The notes: a model not told the origin generated them from the sequence alone. Counted from the first letter of the stretch, positions 43,832 to 52,477 are shown. The stretch is DNA of 64,000 nucleotides from Pseudomonas synxantha BG33R (GCF_000263715.2 NZ_CM001514.1:3661674-3725673), one strand, 5' to 3'. Numbers and translations are program-made.

Positions 43832-44925
43832 CAGGCAACCCTCGCGACACGGCGCCCGGGGGCCTGGACCAAACGGCCCTGGCCATCGAACACAAACAGT
43901 TTATGGGTGGGGATATACACGCGGATCGGCGCGTCCACATCGTACTCATGCACCCCCGGCAGGTGCAGCACCAGCAGGAAGTGCTCGCTGCGCACATGCA
44001 GGAAGGTTTCCGAGCCGCTGATCTCGGCGACTTCCACGGTCACCGCCAGCTCCAGGTCATCGTCATTGCTCGGTACCAGGCTGATATGGCTGGGACGCAC
44101 GCCGAAACGGAACTCGCCCTCGCCGATGGGGCGCAGGTCGACGTTGAGCGGGAAATGCACGAAATTGGCGAAGCTCACTTCGTTGCCGCTGATGCGCCCT
44201 GGCATCAGGTTGATCGGCGGTTCGGAGAACAGCTCGGCGGCCAGCACGGTTTGCGGCTGGTGATAGACCTCGGCGGCCTTGCCGCTCTGGATCACCCGGC
44301 CTTCGTGAAGAATGGTGGTGGTGCCACCCAGGGCCAGGGCCTCGTTGGGTTCGGTGGTGGCGTAAATGGCGATGGTGTGGCGCGCCTTGAACAGTTCGCG
44401 CATTTCCTGACGCAGCTCTTCGCGCAGTTTGTAGTCCAGGTTGACCAGGGGCTCATCGAACAGAATCAGTTCGGCGTCTTTGACCAGGGCGCGGGCCATG
44501 GCGGTGCGCTGCTGCTGGCCACCGGACAGTTCCAGCGGGTGGCGTTGCAGGAACTTCTCGATGCGCAGCATCCTGGCGGTTTCCAGCACCTTGCTCTGGA
44601 TCAGCTCGTTGGACACACCGGCCTGGCGCAACGGCGAGGCGATGTTCTCGAATACGGTCATGGTGGGATAGTTGATGAACTGCTGGTAGACCATCGACAC
44701 ATTGCGCAGGCGTACCGGCTTTTGCGTAACGTCTACGCCGTTCATCAGGATGCGCCCGCTGCCGGGCTTGTCCAGACCGGCCATCAGGCGCATCAGACTG
44801 GTTTTGCCGGACAGGGTGCGACCGAGCAAGACGTTGAAAGAGCCGGCTTCAAAACGCAGGTTGGCGTCGTCGATCCAGGTTTGGCCGTCGACAACGCGGG
44901 AGACATGTTCCAGGGTCAATGACAT
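43831..44925 (-). CDS. ABC transporter ATPase lacking the His switch (first gene of operon)
   Basis: A 364-residue MalK-like ATPase that opens the six-gene importer operon. Walker A is unusual but matches GxxxxGK[ST] (LLGRTLSGKTS); the Q-loop (MVYQQFINYP), signature (LELSGGQQQR) and Walker B (LILFDEPLVNLD) are intact. The His-switch region reads IYATTEPNEALAL where THDQ is expected, so the catalytic His is Thr. A TOBE-like domain occupies the C-terminal third. By order it matches GlpS. RBS AAGG lies before the ATG, and a strong -24/-12 promoter is found 45-60 bases upstream. Confidence 0.88.
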   Translation of the reverse strand: MSLTLEHVSRVVDGQTWIDDANLRFEAGSFNVLLGRTLSGKTSLMRLMAGLDKPGSGRILMNGVDVTQKPVRLRNVSMVYQQFINYPTMTVFENIASPLRQAGVSNELIQSKVLETARMLRIEKFLQRHPLELSGGQQQRTAMARALVKDAELILFDEPLVNLDYKLREELRQEMRELFKARHTIAIYATTEPNEALALGGTTTILHEGRVIQSGKAAEVYHQPQTVLAAELFSEPPINLMPGRISGNEVSFANFVHFPLNVDLRPIGEGEFRFGVRPSHISLVPSNDDDLELAVTVEVAEISGSETFLHVRSEHFLLVLHLPGVHEYDVDAPIRVYIPTHKLFVFDGQGRLVQAPGRRVARVA

Positions 44926-44969
44926 GACACGACCTTTTTATTATTGGAATGAATCTGGCCAGGTGTCAG

Positions 44970-44985
44970 AGCGAGTTTCGTGCCA
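44970..44985 (-). promoter_or_regulatory. Sigma-54 (-24/-12) promoter of the ABC operon
   Basis: On the minus strand the sequence TGGCACGAAACTCGCT matches the RpoN consensus TGGCACGNNNNTTGCW at all fixed positions except one. GG and GC are separated by the required ten bases. It points at the first ATPase gene, with the start codon about 45 bases downstream of the -12 element. The divergent gene encodes a GAFTGA-type sigma-54 activator, which supports the call. Confidence 0.85.
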
Positions 44986-45029
44986 AAACTGCAAGCGCTT
45001 GATGCATAAGGAAATGGGTTAATCGGGAT

Positions 45030-45106
45030 GTTCAGGAGTGAACAAAGTGGCTGAACAACTGAACACTTTCGGGGTTGACAATGAATAGTTCTGAACAACA
45101 CTGTTC
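45030..45106. promoter_or_regulatory. Cluster of TGAACA half-sites, probable activator binding region
   Basis: Between the two divergent genes TGAACA occurs at 45039-45044, 45052-45057, 45060-45065 and 45092-45097, with an inverted TGTTC at 45102-45106. Two perfect dyads result: GTTCAGGAGTGAAC (45030-45043) and GAACAACACTGTTC (45093-45106). The cluster is about 45-120 bases upstream of the -24/-12 promoter, the normal distance for an enhancer bound by a sigma-54 activator. Binding by the divergent regulator is inferred. Confidence 0.65.
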
Positions 45107-45136
45107 GAACCCGGTTCAAGCCTCACATAGGACAAA

Positions 45137-45240
45137 TGTGGGAGGGGGCTTGCCCCCGATGGCGAAGTGTCAGCCAGCATTTCTGTCACTGATATACCGC
45201 TATCGGGAGCAAGTCGAATCGTCGCACCGCCCCTCCCACA
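45137..45240. repeat. REPIN with two different REP halves
   Basis: The left half is the usual GTGGGAGGGGGCTTGC. The right half runs ATCGGGAGCAAG and then TCGAATCGTCGCACCG before CCCTCCCACA, so it carries a 16-base segment absent from the other copies. I recall a second REP variant in Pseudomonas with that segment, so this is probably a hybrid. It lies between the TGAACA cluster and the activator gene. Confidence 0.8.
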
Positions 45241-45302
45241 CTTGAACCCATTTCAATGGTTGAATGTGCACATCCAATAACAATAAAAATGAAGGTCGCA
45301 CC

Positions 45303-47117
45303 ATGGCCGAACCACTGGCACACGACACCCTTATCCAGGAATCCTGGCGACGTTGCCGCGCCTTCGGCCTGGACCACCAGAGCACGCCAAGCTTTGACCA
45401 ACTGCCCGCCGAAGGCATCAGTCAACTCCTGGAAAGCCAGCATTCACTGGTGCAGACCACGCACCAGGAAGTACTGCCCTACTATGAAAACATCCTCAGC
45501 AACTCCAACTGCCTGATCATGCTGGCTGACAATCAGGGCCAGGTGCTGACGTCGTGGGGCACCCAGCGGTTTATCGAACCCAAGCTGGCCCGTGGCTTCA
45601 GCCCCGGCGCCAGCTGGATGGAACGTGCCAGCGGCACCAATGCCATCGGCACCGCGCTGGCCTGCGCCCAGGCCGTGCATATCGAGCACGATGAGCACTT
45701 CCTCAAGGCCAACCGTTTCATGACCGGTTCGGCGGCGCCTATCTTCGACGCCCAGCGCGAAATCATCGCGGTGCTGGATGTATCCAGCGACAGCTACCTG
45801 CCGCCCTCCCATACCCTGGGCATGGTCAAAATGATGAGTCAGACCGTGGAAAACCGGCTGATCCTCAACCTGTTCCGTGGCGAACATTTCCAACTGACCT
45901 TCAACACCGGCTTGAGCAACCTCGACAGCCAGTGGGCCGGCCTGCTGATCTTTGATGAAAGCGGCCAGGTACTATCAGCCAATCGGCGTGCGGATAACCT
46001 GCTGGGCATCAGCCTGTCGCGGGTGATGATCGACAGTCTGTTCAAGGTGTCTTTACTGGAGTTGCTCAACCAGCCCGAAGGGTTGCCCTTTGCGTTGCAG
46101 GCGGCTGGGCGCAACCGCTTCCAGTGCCTGTTGAAGCGCCCCAGGCAAATGCCGGTGCAGGCCCGGGTGTTCAGCCAACCGCCGCCAGCGCCGACCTCGA
46201 TCAACCTCAAGACCCTGCATTTTGGCGATGTGCGCATGGAGAAAGCGGTGCGCCAGGCCGAACGTCTGCTGGAAAAGGACATTCCATTGCTGATTCACGG
46301 CGAGACCGGGGTGGGCAAAGAGGTGTTCGTCAAAGCCCTGCATCAGGCCAGCTCGCGCAGCCGACAGGCATTGATCGCTGTGAACTGTGCGGCGATTCCG
46401 GCTGAGCTGGTGGAATCGGAACTGTTCGGCTACGAAAAAGGCGCCTTCACCGGCGCCAATCAGAAAGGCAGCATTGGCCTGATTCGCAAGGCGGACAAGG
46501 GCACGCTGTTTCTCGACGAGATCGGTGATATGCCGTTGCCGACCCAGGCCCGCCTGTTGCGGGTGTTGCAGGAGCGCTGTGTGCAACCGGTGGGCAGCAG
46601 TGAGGTGTTCCCGGTGGATTTGCGCATCATCTCGGCGACCAACCGCGCACTGCGCGAGTTGGTGCAGGCCGGGCGCTTTCGCGAGGATTTGTACTACCGC
46701 ATCGGCGGCCTGACGCTGGAGTTGCCGCCATTGCGCGAGCGCACCGACAAGCAAGCGTTGTTCCAGCAACTGTGGCAGCAACATCGCGAGCCGAACCAGT
46801 GGGCCGGGCTGAGTGCCGAGGTGCTGGGGTTATTCGAGCAACATCCGTGGCCGGGCAACTTGCGTCAGGTGAGCAGCGTGTTGCAGGTGGCGCTGGCGAT
46901 GGCCGAGGAGCAGCCGATCCGCGCAGAACATCTGCCCGATGATTTTTTTACCGATTTGAAGCAAACGGCGCCGCTGCCCACCTGCGAGCGCCTGGATGAA
47001 AACCTTGACCTCAACCAACGCCTGCAAGCCGTGGGCGGCAATATTTCCCACCTTGCGCGGGAGTTGGGAGTGAGCCGCAACACCCTGTACAAGCGCCTGC
47101 GCCAACACGAAGGTTGA
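45303..47117 (+). CDS. AcoR-like sigma-54-dependent transcriptional activator
   Basis: A 604-residue activator. The N-terminal GAF-type sensor is at about residues 60-180 (WMERASGTNAIGTALACAQA and RFMTGSAAPIFDAQREIIAV). A PAS-like linker follows (LLIFDESGQVLSANRRADNL). The AAA+ domain spans about 305-540, with Walker A GETGVGKE (about 333), the sigma-54 contact loop GAFTGA (about 379) and Walker B GTLFLDEIGD. A Fis-type helix-turn-helix ends the protein (NISHLARELGVSRNTLYKRL). It is divergent from the glycerol-type ABC operon, whose promoter is sigma-54 dependent, so it very probably activates uptake when it senses the substrate or a metabolite. The ATG at 45303 has AAGG upstream. Confidence 0.9.
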   Translation: MAEPLAHDTLIQESWRRCRAFGLDHQSTPSFDQLPAEGISQLLESQHSLVQTTHQEVLPYYENILSNSNCLIMLADNQGQVLTSWGTQRFIEPKLARGFSPGASWMERASGTNAIGTALACAQAVHIEHDEHFLKANRFMTGSAAPIFDAQREIIAVLDVSSDSYLPPSHTLGMVKMMSQTVENRLILNLFRGEHFQLTFNTGLSNLDSQWAGLLIFDESGQVLSANRRADNLLGISLSRVMIDSLFKVSLLELLNQPEGLPFALQAAGRNRFQCLLKRPRQMPVQARVFSQPPPAPTSINLKTLHFGDVRMEKAVRQAERLLEKDIPLLIHGETGVGKEVFVKALHQASSRSRQALIAVNCAAIPAELVESELFGYEKGAFTGANQKGSIGLIRKADKGTLFLDEIGDMPLPTQARLLRVLQERCVQPVGSSEVFPVDLRIISATNRALRELVQAGRFREDLYYRIGGLTLELPPLRERTDKQALFQQLWQQHREPNQWAGLSAEVLGLFEQHPWPGNLRQVSSVLQVALAMAEEQPIRAEHLPDDFFTDLKQTAPLPTCERLDENLDLNQRLQAVGGNISHLARELGVSRNTLYKRLRQHEG

Positions 47118-47118
47118 T

Positions 47119-49236
47119 TTAACGCCAGCTCCACGACACGCCGGTGTAGATACCACGCCCATCGGCAGGGGTAGAACGTGCTGCGTCCACGCCTTTGTCG
47201 TCGTACCCCGGCGTAACGGTATTGGCATAGCGACGGTTGGTCAGGTTGCGCAGATCGACCCAGGCTTGCCAGTCTTGCTTGGGCGCGTCATAGCCGAACG
47301 TGGCGCCGAGGGTGGTGTAGGCCGCGGCGTAGTAGGAATTGGCGTAGTCCACCGCTACCCGCGAGGCATGTTCGGTGTTGAGGCTGGTGTAGAAACCCGT
47401 CGGGTGGCTGTAGCGCACCTGCGCCTGATAGTAATGCTTGGGGATGCCGGGCAAAGTGTTGTCGCCGAAACGGTCATCGTCACGGTAGTGGAAATCGCTG
47501 AAGATATAGGCCTGGCGCAGGTCGAGCTTGCCGTTGCGGCCGCCGTCCCATAGCGGGCTGAGCAGGCTCAGTTCCACGCCCTGGTGCACGGTGGGGCTGG
47601 CGTTGGATTCGGCGATGATCGCGCTGCTGTTGGCAGTCTGGGCCTGGGTTTCCACGGAAAGCAGTTCGTGGCGTACTTCAGAGCGGTAGAGGGCCAGGTC
47701 CCACTGGCCGAGCCACGCTTCGCCGCGCCCGCCGATTTCCAGGGTGGTGGCGGTCTGATTGCGTAACTTCACACCTTCGCGCTGTAGCCCCGTGGCCGCG
47801 CCGTTGCCCGGACCGAAGTATTTGTTGGAACCCCAGATCATCGACCAGGCGTGCGGCGGCTCTACCGAGCGGCTCAGGTTGGCGTATACCTGCAATTGCG
47901 GGGTGAAGTCGTAACGCAGGCCGATGCGCGGTGCGTAGTCCCAGTCATGTTGACTGAGCGGCGCCTGGCCATCGGGGTAAGTCACCTGGGTTTCGCGGCG
48001 GGTGTAGATCGCGGCAAGGCCGGTGGTGAGCCACAGATCCTCCAGCAGTTCCAGCTCATTGCCTACATGCAGCACGGTGTCGGAGCCCAGGTAGCTGTAG
48101 TCGCGGGTTTTGGTCCCGGGCGCGTAGATTGCGGTGTTGCCTGCGGGGATGCGTACATATTCCGACGCGCCATTATTGGGCATCGCCTGGGTGGTACGCA
48201 GGCCGACGGTGGTTTTGCTGGCATGGCCGAACAGGCTGTCCTGACGGATGTAGTTCAGGGTGCCGCTGATATCGGTGTAGGCGACCTTGAGGCGGTTGGT
48301 GCCCTCGCGCAGATCCATCGGGTAGTCGTGATAGGCCAGCCCGACTTCCACTCGGGCGTTGTCGTCCAGTTGCAAGGTGGTCTTGTTGGCGATCCAGGTA
48401 GAGCCCGGTTGCAGGCGTTTTGAATCGCGGGCGGCGTTGAGGCTGTTGGCGGCACGCGGGTCATGGCTGATCTGGTAGCGCGTGAGCTTGCCGGGGGAAT
48501 CGTTGGTGGTTTCGCGGTAGCGCAGGTAGAAGCGCGTTTCCAGATCCGGGTTGAAGCGGTAGCCAAAGTTGGCGGCGATGCCCTTGCCGGTTCCGGCGCT
48601 CTGGTGCTGGTAGCCGTCGGACTCGGAATCGGTGAGGCTGATGTAGTAATCGGCATCCCCCAGCACCTGGCCGGAACTGATCTCACGCTGAGCATAGCCG
48701 CGGCTACCGACCTCATAGCGCACTTGCAGCTTGGGCGCGTCGTAGCCGGTGTGGGTCACGTAATTGACCGAACCACCCAGGGCCAACGCGCCCTGATCGA
48801 AGCCATTGGCGCCCCGCAGCACTTCCACGCGGCTTTGCCACAACGGGTCCTTGAGCTCATAAGGTGTACCGCCCGGGCCCGTGAGCGGCAGACCGTCGAA
48901 CATTTCATACAGGCCGGACGCGTGGGCACCCGGGCTGCGATTCAGGCCAGAACCGCGAATGGACAGCTTCACGCCTTCGTTATTCGCCGCCTTGGCGTAC
49001 ACCCCGGCCTGGTACTTGAACACATCTTCGTTACTGCTCACCCGCCCCTGTTGCACGCTGCTCATATCGATGTAATTGCTGCCGCCGGGCACGCGTTGTA
49101 GCTGTGCCTGGGCGATTTCGCCGGCACTGGCTTCAGTGGTGGTGACTTCGACTGGCGCCAGTTGCAGGCCTTCGGCCTGTACCAGCGAGCTGAGAGTCAG
49201 GGCGGCAAAAAGAAAGGGCGGGTGGCGCAGCAGCAT
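47119..49236 (-). CDS. TonB-dependent outer-membrane receptor
   Basis: A 705-residue receptor with a signal peptide (FLFAALTLSSLVQA). A plug domain follows (about 40-160, with VKLSIRGSGLNRSPGAHASG and RVEVLRGANGFDQGALALGG), then a 22-strand barrel ending WVDLRNLTNRRYANTV and the aromatic C-terminus GVSWSWR. The sequence APVEVTTTEA before the plug resembles a TonB box (VEVTT). It has no extra N-terminal signalling domain of the FecA/FpvA sort and no sigma/anti-sigma genes nearby. The ligand (siderophore or other chelate) cannot be predicted. It converges with the activator gene, the two stop codons being one base apart. Confidence 0.88.
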   Translation of the reverse strand: MLLRHPPFLFAALTLSSLVQAEGLQLAPVEVTTTEASAGEIAQAQLQRVPGGSNYIDMSSVQQGRVSSNEDVFKYQAGVYAKAANNEGVKLSIRGSGLNRSPGAHASGLYEMFDGLPLTGPGGTPYELKDPLWQSRVEVLRGANGFDQGALALGGSVNYVTHTGYDAPKLQVRYEVGSRGYAQREISSGQVLGDADYYISLTDSESDGYQHQSAGTGKGIAANFGYRFNPDLETRFYLRYRETTNDSPGKLTRYQISHDPRAANSLNAARDSKRLQPGSTWIANKTTLQLDDNARVEVGLAYHDYPMDLREGTNRLKVAYTDISGTLNYIRQDSLFGHASKTTVGLRTTQAMPNNGASEYVRIPAGNTAIYAPGTKTRDYSYLGSDTVLHVGNELELLEDLWLTTGLAAIYTRRETQVTYPDGQAPLSQHDWDYAPRIGLRYDFTPQLQVYANLSRSVEPPHAWSMIWGSNKYFGPGNGAATGLQREGVKLRNQTATTLEIGGRGEAWLGQWDLALYRSEVRHELLSVETQAQTANSSAIIAESNASPTVHQGVELSLLSPLWDGGRNGKLDLRQAYIFSDFHYRDDDRFGDNTLPGIPKHYYQAQVRYSHPTGFYTSLNTEHASRVAVDYANSYYAAAYTTLGATFGYDAPKQDWQAWVDLRNLTNRRYANTVTPGYDDKGVDAARSTPADGRGIYTGVSWSWR

Positions 49237-49371
49237 TGGGGCGGGTCCTTGGAATTACGGAACGTGGCAGGCCAGGCCCACCACGCGAACAGTGATGGGA
49301 AGGCAGGCACGCCCGTCAGGTCACGCCTTATTGACGAACCATGGCACCGGCAAAACAGTACCGGGCAGGTT

Positions 49372-49641
49372 TCAGCCGTCCGGCTCCGCCAATTCCCGCA
49401 TCAGATCATCCGCATCGGAACCCGGCGCAAAGCGGAAACCGTACATTTCATCGGTAGCCAGAATCTCGCCCAGGGCATCCAGTAACTGGGCTTGCGAGGG
49501 TGAGTTGCGCAGCAGCGTGTGCGCCGGCAACAGCAACTCGGCAGAGACGCCTTGAGCAGTCGCGGCGTCGATCACCGCGAACAGGATAAACCGCAAACGT
49601 ATTTCGCGATCCGTGGGCCAAACCGTTTTTCGTTTACCCAA
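49372..49641 (-). CDS. Small hypothetical protein
   Basis: An 89-residue protein from a TTG start with GAGG upstream. It reads as a helical soluble protein (REIRLRFILFAVIDAATAQG, then HTLLRNSPSQAQLLDALGEI), with an acidic tail (FAPGSDADDLMRELAEPDG). I do not recognise the family. There is no ATG in the first 65 residues, which lowers confidence in the start, but base composition and lack of a better frame support a gene. Confidence 0.5.
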   Translation of the reverse strand: MGKRKTVWPTDREIRLRFILFAVIDAATAQGVSAELLLPAHTLLRNSPSQAQLLDALGEILATDEMYGFRFAPGSDADDLMRELAEPDG

Positions 49642-49773
49642 GGGAGGGCCTCGTGTTTAAGAAAAATCCGAGGCTATTGCTCGCAGGCAAGGGTTTCAAG
49701 CAGCGAGAGGCAAGATAGGCACCTTCCTACAGCAGAAAGGGAAACACCCCACTGATTGTTCGATGGATGCGTC

Positions 49774-50514
49774 TCACTGCACCGGCAGGAAGTTCATCAG
49801 CAATAAACTTTGCGCGTAATTGAGGCCAATGCGTCGGTAACGCTCATCAAGGATTTGGGTAAGCAAGTCCAGGCGCGCAACGATCTTGCCAAACTCAACG
49901 GCAAAACTGAGGTTACTGCCCTCCTCCGATATTTCATTGGAGAACAACAGCAATACACCGTTGGCATCCTGGCGCTGGCTGAGAAGCCAGGTGGCCTTTT
50001 CGATATTGCGCGCCGCATTGCTGACAAACTGGGGGTTAATCGAGTCGGTCACATAAAACTGCGTACGCCCGCCGTGGGCGGTCACGAGCATGCTGCCAAT
50101 CGCATAGATGAACGCGCCGACGCGGTCGCCGCGAAAGTCGGGGCTCAGGGAGTAGCTCAGGGCGGCCAGATCACGCCGGTCTCCCAGTGCGGGCAAGGGT
50201 TGACGGTTTTCGATGGCCTGGCGAATGACCCGAGCGGCGCTCACCGCATCCGGATAGCCCGACTGACGCCACTGGCTGGGGTTGCGCAGGTAAAGCTTGC
50301 TCATCAACAGGTAGAGGCTTTGCAGGTTGTCGCGCATCCCCAGGGTGGCCATGCGATCGACACTGGTCTGGAAGAACTCATCGGGCTTGCCATCGCTGAA
50401 TTGCCTGGCGATATCGCGGCCCTGCTGCTGACTACAACCCACTGCGCAGAGCGCGAGCAGCGCAGCCAGCAACAGCGGCCATAGAGAGGTAAAAACAGTT
50501 GACGTTCGATCCAT
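49774..50514 (-). CDS. Lipoprotein of unknown function
   Basis: A 246-residue lipoprotein. The signal peptide ends in the lipobox AVGC (LLLAALLALCAVGCSQQQGR, acylated Cys about residue 27); the next residue is Ser, not Asp, so outer-membrane delivery is likely. The mature part is helical (VDRMATLGMRDNLQSLYLLM and NAARNIEKATWLLSQRQDAN), with an apparent middle hydrophobic stretch (GAFIYAIGSMLVTAHGG). I cannot name the family. The ATG at 50514 is preferred to a longer frame that has no signal peptide. An inverted repeat (50603-50614 with 50637-50650) lies upstream. Confidence 0.75.
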   Translation of the reverse strand: MDRTSTVFTSLWPLLLAALLALCAVGCSQQQGRDIARQFSDGKPDEFFQTSVDRMATLGMRDNLQSLYLLMSKLYLRNPSQWRQSGYPDAVSAARVIRQAIENRQPLPALGDRRDLAALSYSLSPDFRGDRVGAFIYAIGSMLVTAHGGRTQFYVTDSINPQFVSNAARNIEKATWLLSQRQDANGVLLLFSNEISEEGSNLSFAVEFGKIVARLDLLTQILDERYRRIGLNYAQSLLLMNFLPVQ

Positions 50515-50602
50515 CGGCACCGGGTCTGATTCTGTGGGCCACGTGCGGGAGTCGAGTGGCCGGGACAGGGGTAGATCAGCAAAATGGAAAAAAGTGCAGC
50601 GG

Positions 50603-50650
50603 TGCGGGTCAGATAAGCATAGGACTACAGGCGCTGATCTGACCCGGCAC
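50603..50650. repeat. Inverted repeat upstream of the lipoprotein gene
   Basis: GTGCGGGTCAGAT (the first T of the arm at 50603) is mirrored by ATCTGACCCGGCAC at 50637-50650, with one extra base in the right arm and a loop of about 22 bases. It may be a regulatory hairpin, or a scar edge of the mosaic DNA to its right. Confidence 0.55.
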
Positions 50651-50666
50651 TTGATGGCCGGATGCG

Positions 50667-50813
50667 CTAAAGCACTATCGTGGCAAGCATCCCCAAGGCG
50701 CCCAGGCAAAACCCGACCAACGCGCCGCGCCCAGGCGCTTCATGAAACAGCGACCAAACCACCATAGGCTCAAGCAGCAACAAGGACGTGACCGAAACCA
50801 CGGTGACAATCCA
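50667..50813 (-). pseudogene. Probable C-terminal remnant of a multi-pass membrane protein (EamA/DMT-like)
   Basis: The minus-strand frame reads WIVTVVSVTSLLLLEPMVVW, then HEAPGRGALVGFCLGALGML and ATIVL, then TAG. That is two adjacent membrane helices ending a protein, in the style of the last two helices of EamA/DMT transporters. The open frame continues to an ATG at 50963, but its first 50 codons lie opposite a more protein-like plus-strand frame. The alternative is a genuine 98-residue small membrane protein spanning 50667-50963. Confidence 0.4.
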
Positions 50814-50835
50814 GATATCACCCACCGCCCTGTGA

Positions 50836-50967
50836 CGCTGGCAAACAAAAGTTGCGTCAGCGGCAACTACAATCCCCCAGGCGCAGGTGGATACCAACAA
50901 CCAGCACCAACAGAACGTGAACAAGGCTGCGGATGCGATCAATGCGATTGGCGGCCTGTTCAAATAA
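50836..50967 (+). pseudogene. Probable 3' remnant of an unidentified plus-strand gene
   Basis: After an in-frame TGA (50833-50835) the plus strand is open for 43 codons. It ends QVDTNNQHQQNVNKAADAIN followed by AIGGLFK and TAA, a composition typical of a real soluble C-terminus. A hairpin with a T-run begins nine bases after the stop, as expected for a true gene end. No start codon with RBS and no upstream body are present, so this looks like a truncated gene tail. Confidence 0.4.
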
Positions 50968-50975
50968 CCCGAGAC

Positions 50976-50999
50976 AAAGCCCCGGATTTACGGGGCTTT
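50976..50999 (+). terminator. Rho-independent terminator
   Basis: AAAGCCCCG (50976-50984) pairs perfectly with CGGGGCTTT (50991-50999) across a six-base loop, followed by one more T. It is placed nine bases after the stop of the plus-strand remnant. On the minus strand it is about 120 bases after the MFS stop and could end that operon too. Confidence 0.75.
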
Positions 51000-51119
51000 T
51001 GGCGCCTTGCTGCAAAGGTCTGCCGCACGCACACGGCCCATGCTAACTAAGCGCCGTGTCCAGAAATATCATCACCGCAAGGCCCAATATCAACCAGCGT
51101 ACGAGCGGCATTCATATCA

Positions 51120-52328
51120 TCACTGGAAGTTCAACTCTGTGCAAACCACAGGCGTAGTGCGAAGTGTACGCAGCCCCAAAAGCACAACCACAACCATGAG
51201 CAAGCCCGCGACAATCGCCACACCAAATCCTGCCTGTGCGCCATAGATGTCAATTACCAACCCCGCCAACACGCCACCGAGCGCGACACCGATACTGATG
51301 CCTGTAGTCATCCATGTAAGCCCCTCAGTGATCCGGGATGGTGGAACAATGATCGTACCAAGATTCATGACAACTACCATTGTTGGCGCGAAGGACATTC
51401 CGGCCACAAACAGCATTGCACTAAGGATGTAGACGTTCGGTGAAAGAATAGGCAACACGGAAGTGACCGCCGTTATCAACACTCCGATGAAAAATTGCTT
51501 TTCAATCGGCAAAGAGATTCTCAGTGCACCGAATGTGAGGCCCGCGATCATTGAACCAAGCGCATAGGCCGCCAGGATGAAGCTGGCGGAGGCAGGCCAG
51601 CCCTGCGCGTTGGCGAAGGCAACAACCGCCACGTCGACCGATCCGCCGATTACACCCATTGCCAAAAGTGCCAGCACAATGGTGCGGACGCCGGGGATAA
51701 GCAGAGTCGAGCTTGCGTTACGCCTGATGCCCACGACTACTTTCGGTTCAGTCTGGCGCTGCATGAGAAAAGCGGTAACGCCGACGATCAGCAACAGCAC
51801 CGCGACAAGCGGTCCGGCTTCGGCAAAAAAACTCACGCTCAAACCAATGGCAAGGGGCGGGCCGACGATAAAGGCAAGTTCGGTCAGAACCGTGTCTAGA
51901 GAGAAGGCCGTATGTAACTGCGGCTTGCCACGGAAAAGCTGTGTCCAGCGGGCTCTGATCATCGCAGGCATGCTCGGCATCGTGCCTGCCAACGCTGCCA
52001 GAACGAATAGCAGTGAGGCTGGGGCACTCATGTAGACGGCGAGTATCAACGCCAATAACATACCAATACTGAAAGCCGTCACGTAGGGTAGAACCCGACG
52101 TTGGCCGCGCTGATCCACAAGTTTCGAGATTTGCGGACCAATCAGGGCATTCGCCAGAGTGAACGTACCGGCCACCGAACCCGCCAGCCAGTAAAGCCCT
52201 GTCTGCTGCACCAGCATGGTAATGATGCCGATGCCGATCATTGCCTGCGGCAGGCGGGCAATGGAGCTCGCTACGACTAATCCCATGACGCCCGGGGTAG
52301 TCAAAAGTTCGCGATAGGGATTCGCCAT
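51120..52328 (-). CDS. MFS transporter, probable exporter of the second NRPS product
   Basis: A 402-residue transporter with 12 predicted helices. Typical stretches are LVDQRGQRRVLPYVTAFSIG (the A-motif loop between helices 2 and 3), GPPLAIGLSVSFFAEAGPLV and LTWMTTGISIGVALGGVLAG, consistent with DHA-type drug efflux pumps. The RBS is good (AAAGGAGC). It lies 149 bases downstream of the Thr-Thr-X synthetase on the same strand; the gap holds two short stem-loops (52369-52387 and 52433-52454) without T-runs, so read-through is possible. Base composition is visibly lower in GC than the viscosin genes, like the NRPS beside it. Export of, or resistance to, the peptide is the likely role. Confidence 0.8.
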   Translation of the reverse strand: MANPYRELLTTPGVMGLVVASSIARLPQAMIGIGIITMLVQQTGLYWLAGSVAGTFTLANALIGPQISKLVDQRGQRRVLPYVTAFSIGMLLALILAVYMSAPASLLFVLAALAGTMPSMPAMIRARWTQLFRGKPQLHTAFSLDTVLTELAFIVGPPLAIGLSVSFFAEAGPLVAVLLLIVGVTAFLMQRQTEPKVVVGIRRNASSTLLIPGVRTIVLALLAMGVIGGSVDVAVVAFANAQGWPASASFILAAYALGSMIAGLTFGALRISLPIEKQFFIGVLITAVTSVLPILSPNVYILSAMLFVAGMSFAPTMVVVMNLGTIIVPPSRITEGLTWMTTGISIGVALGGVLAGLVIDIYGAQAGFGVAIVAGLLMVVVVLLGLRTLRTTPVVCTELNFQ

Positions 52329-52477
52329 GATTGCTCCTTTTCATAAGGTAATGCTGATGAACGCCCCGCCGCATGTGACACATGCGGATTCGGCCTTCAT
52401 CAACACTGATGGGTTATTTGCTCGTGCATGCAAGTGGGCAGCGGCGCGCCCACTAGCGTGTAGAGGGGCGAAAAGCG

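Noticed and set aside
52361..52454. Stem-loops between the second NRPS and the MFS gene as a true terminator
   Set aside because: Both hairpins (52369-52387 and 52433-52454) lack a T-run, so termination is not supported; they are mentioned only in the MFS entry.
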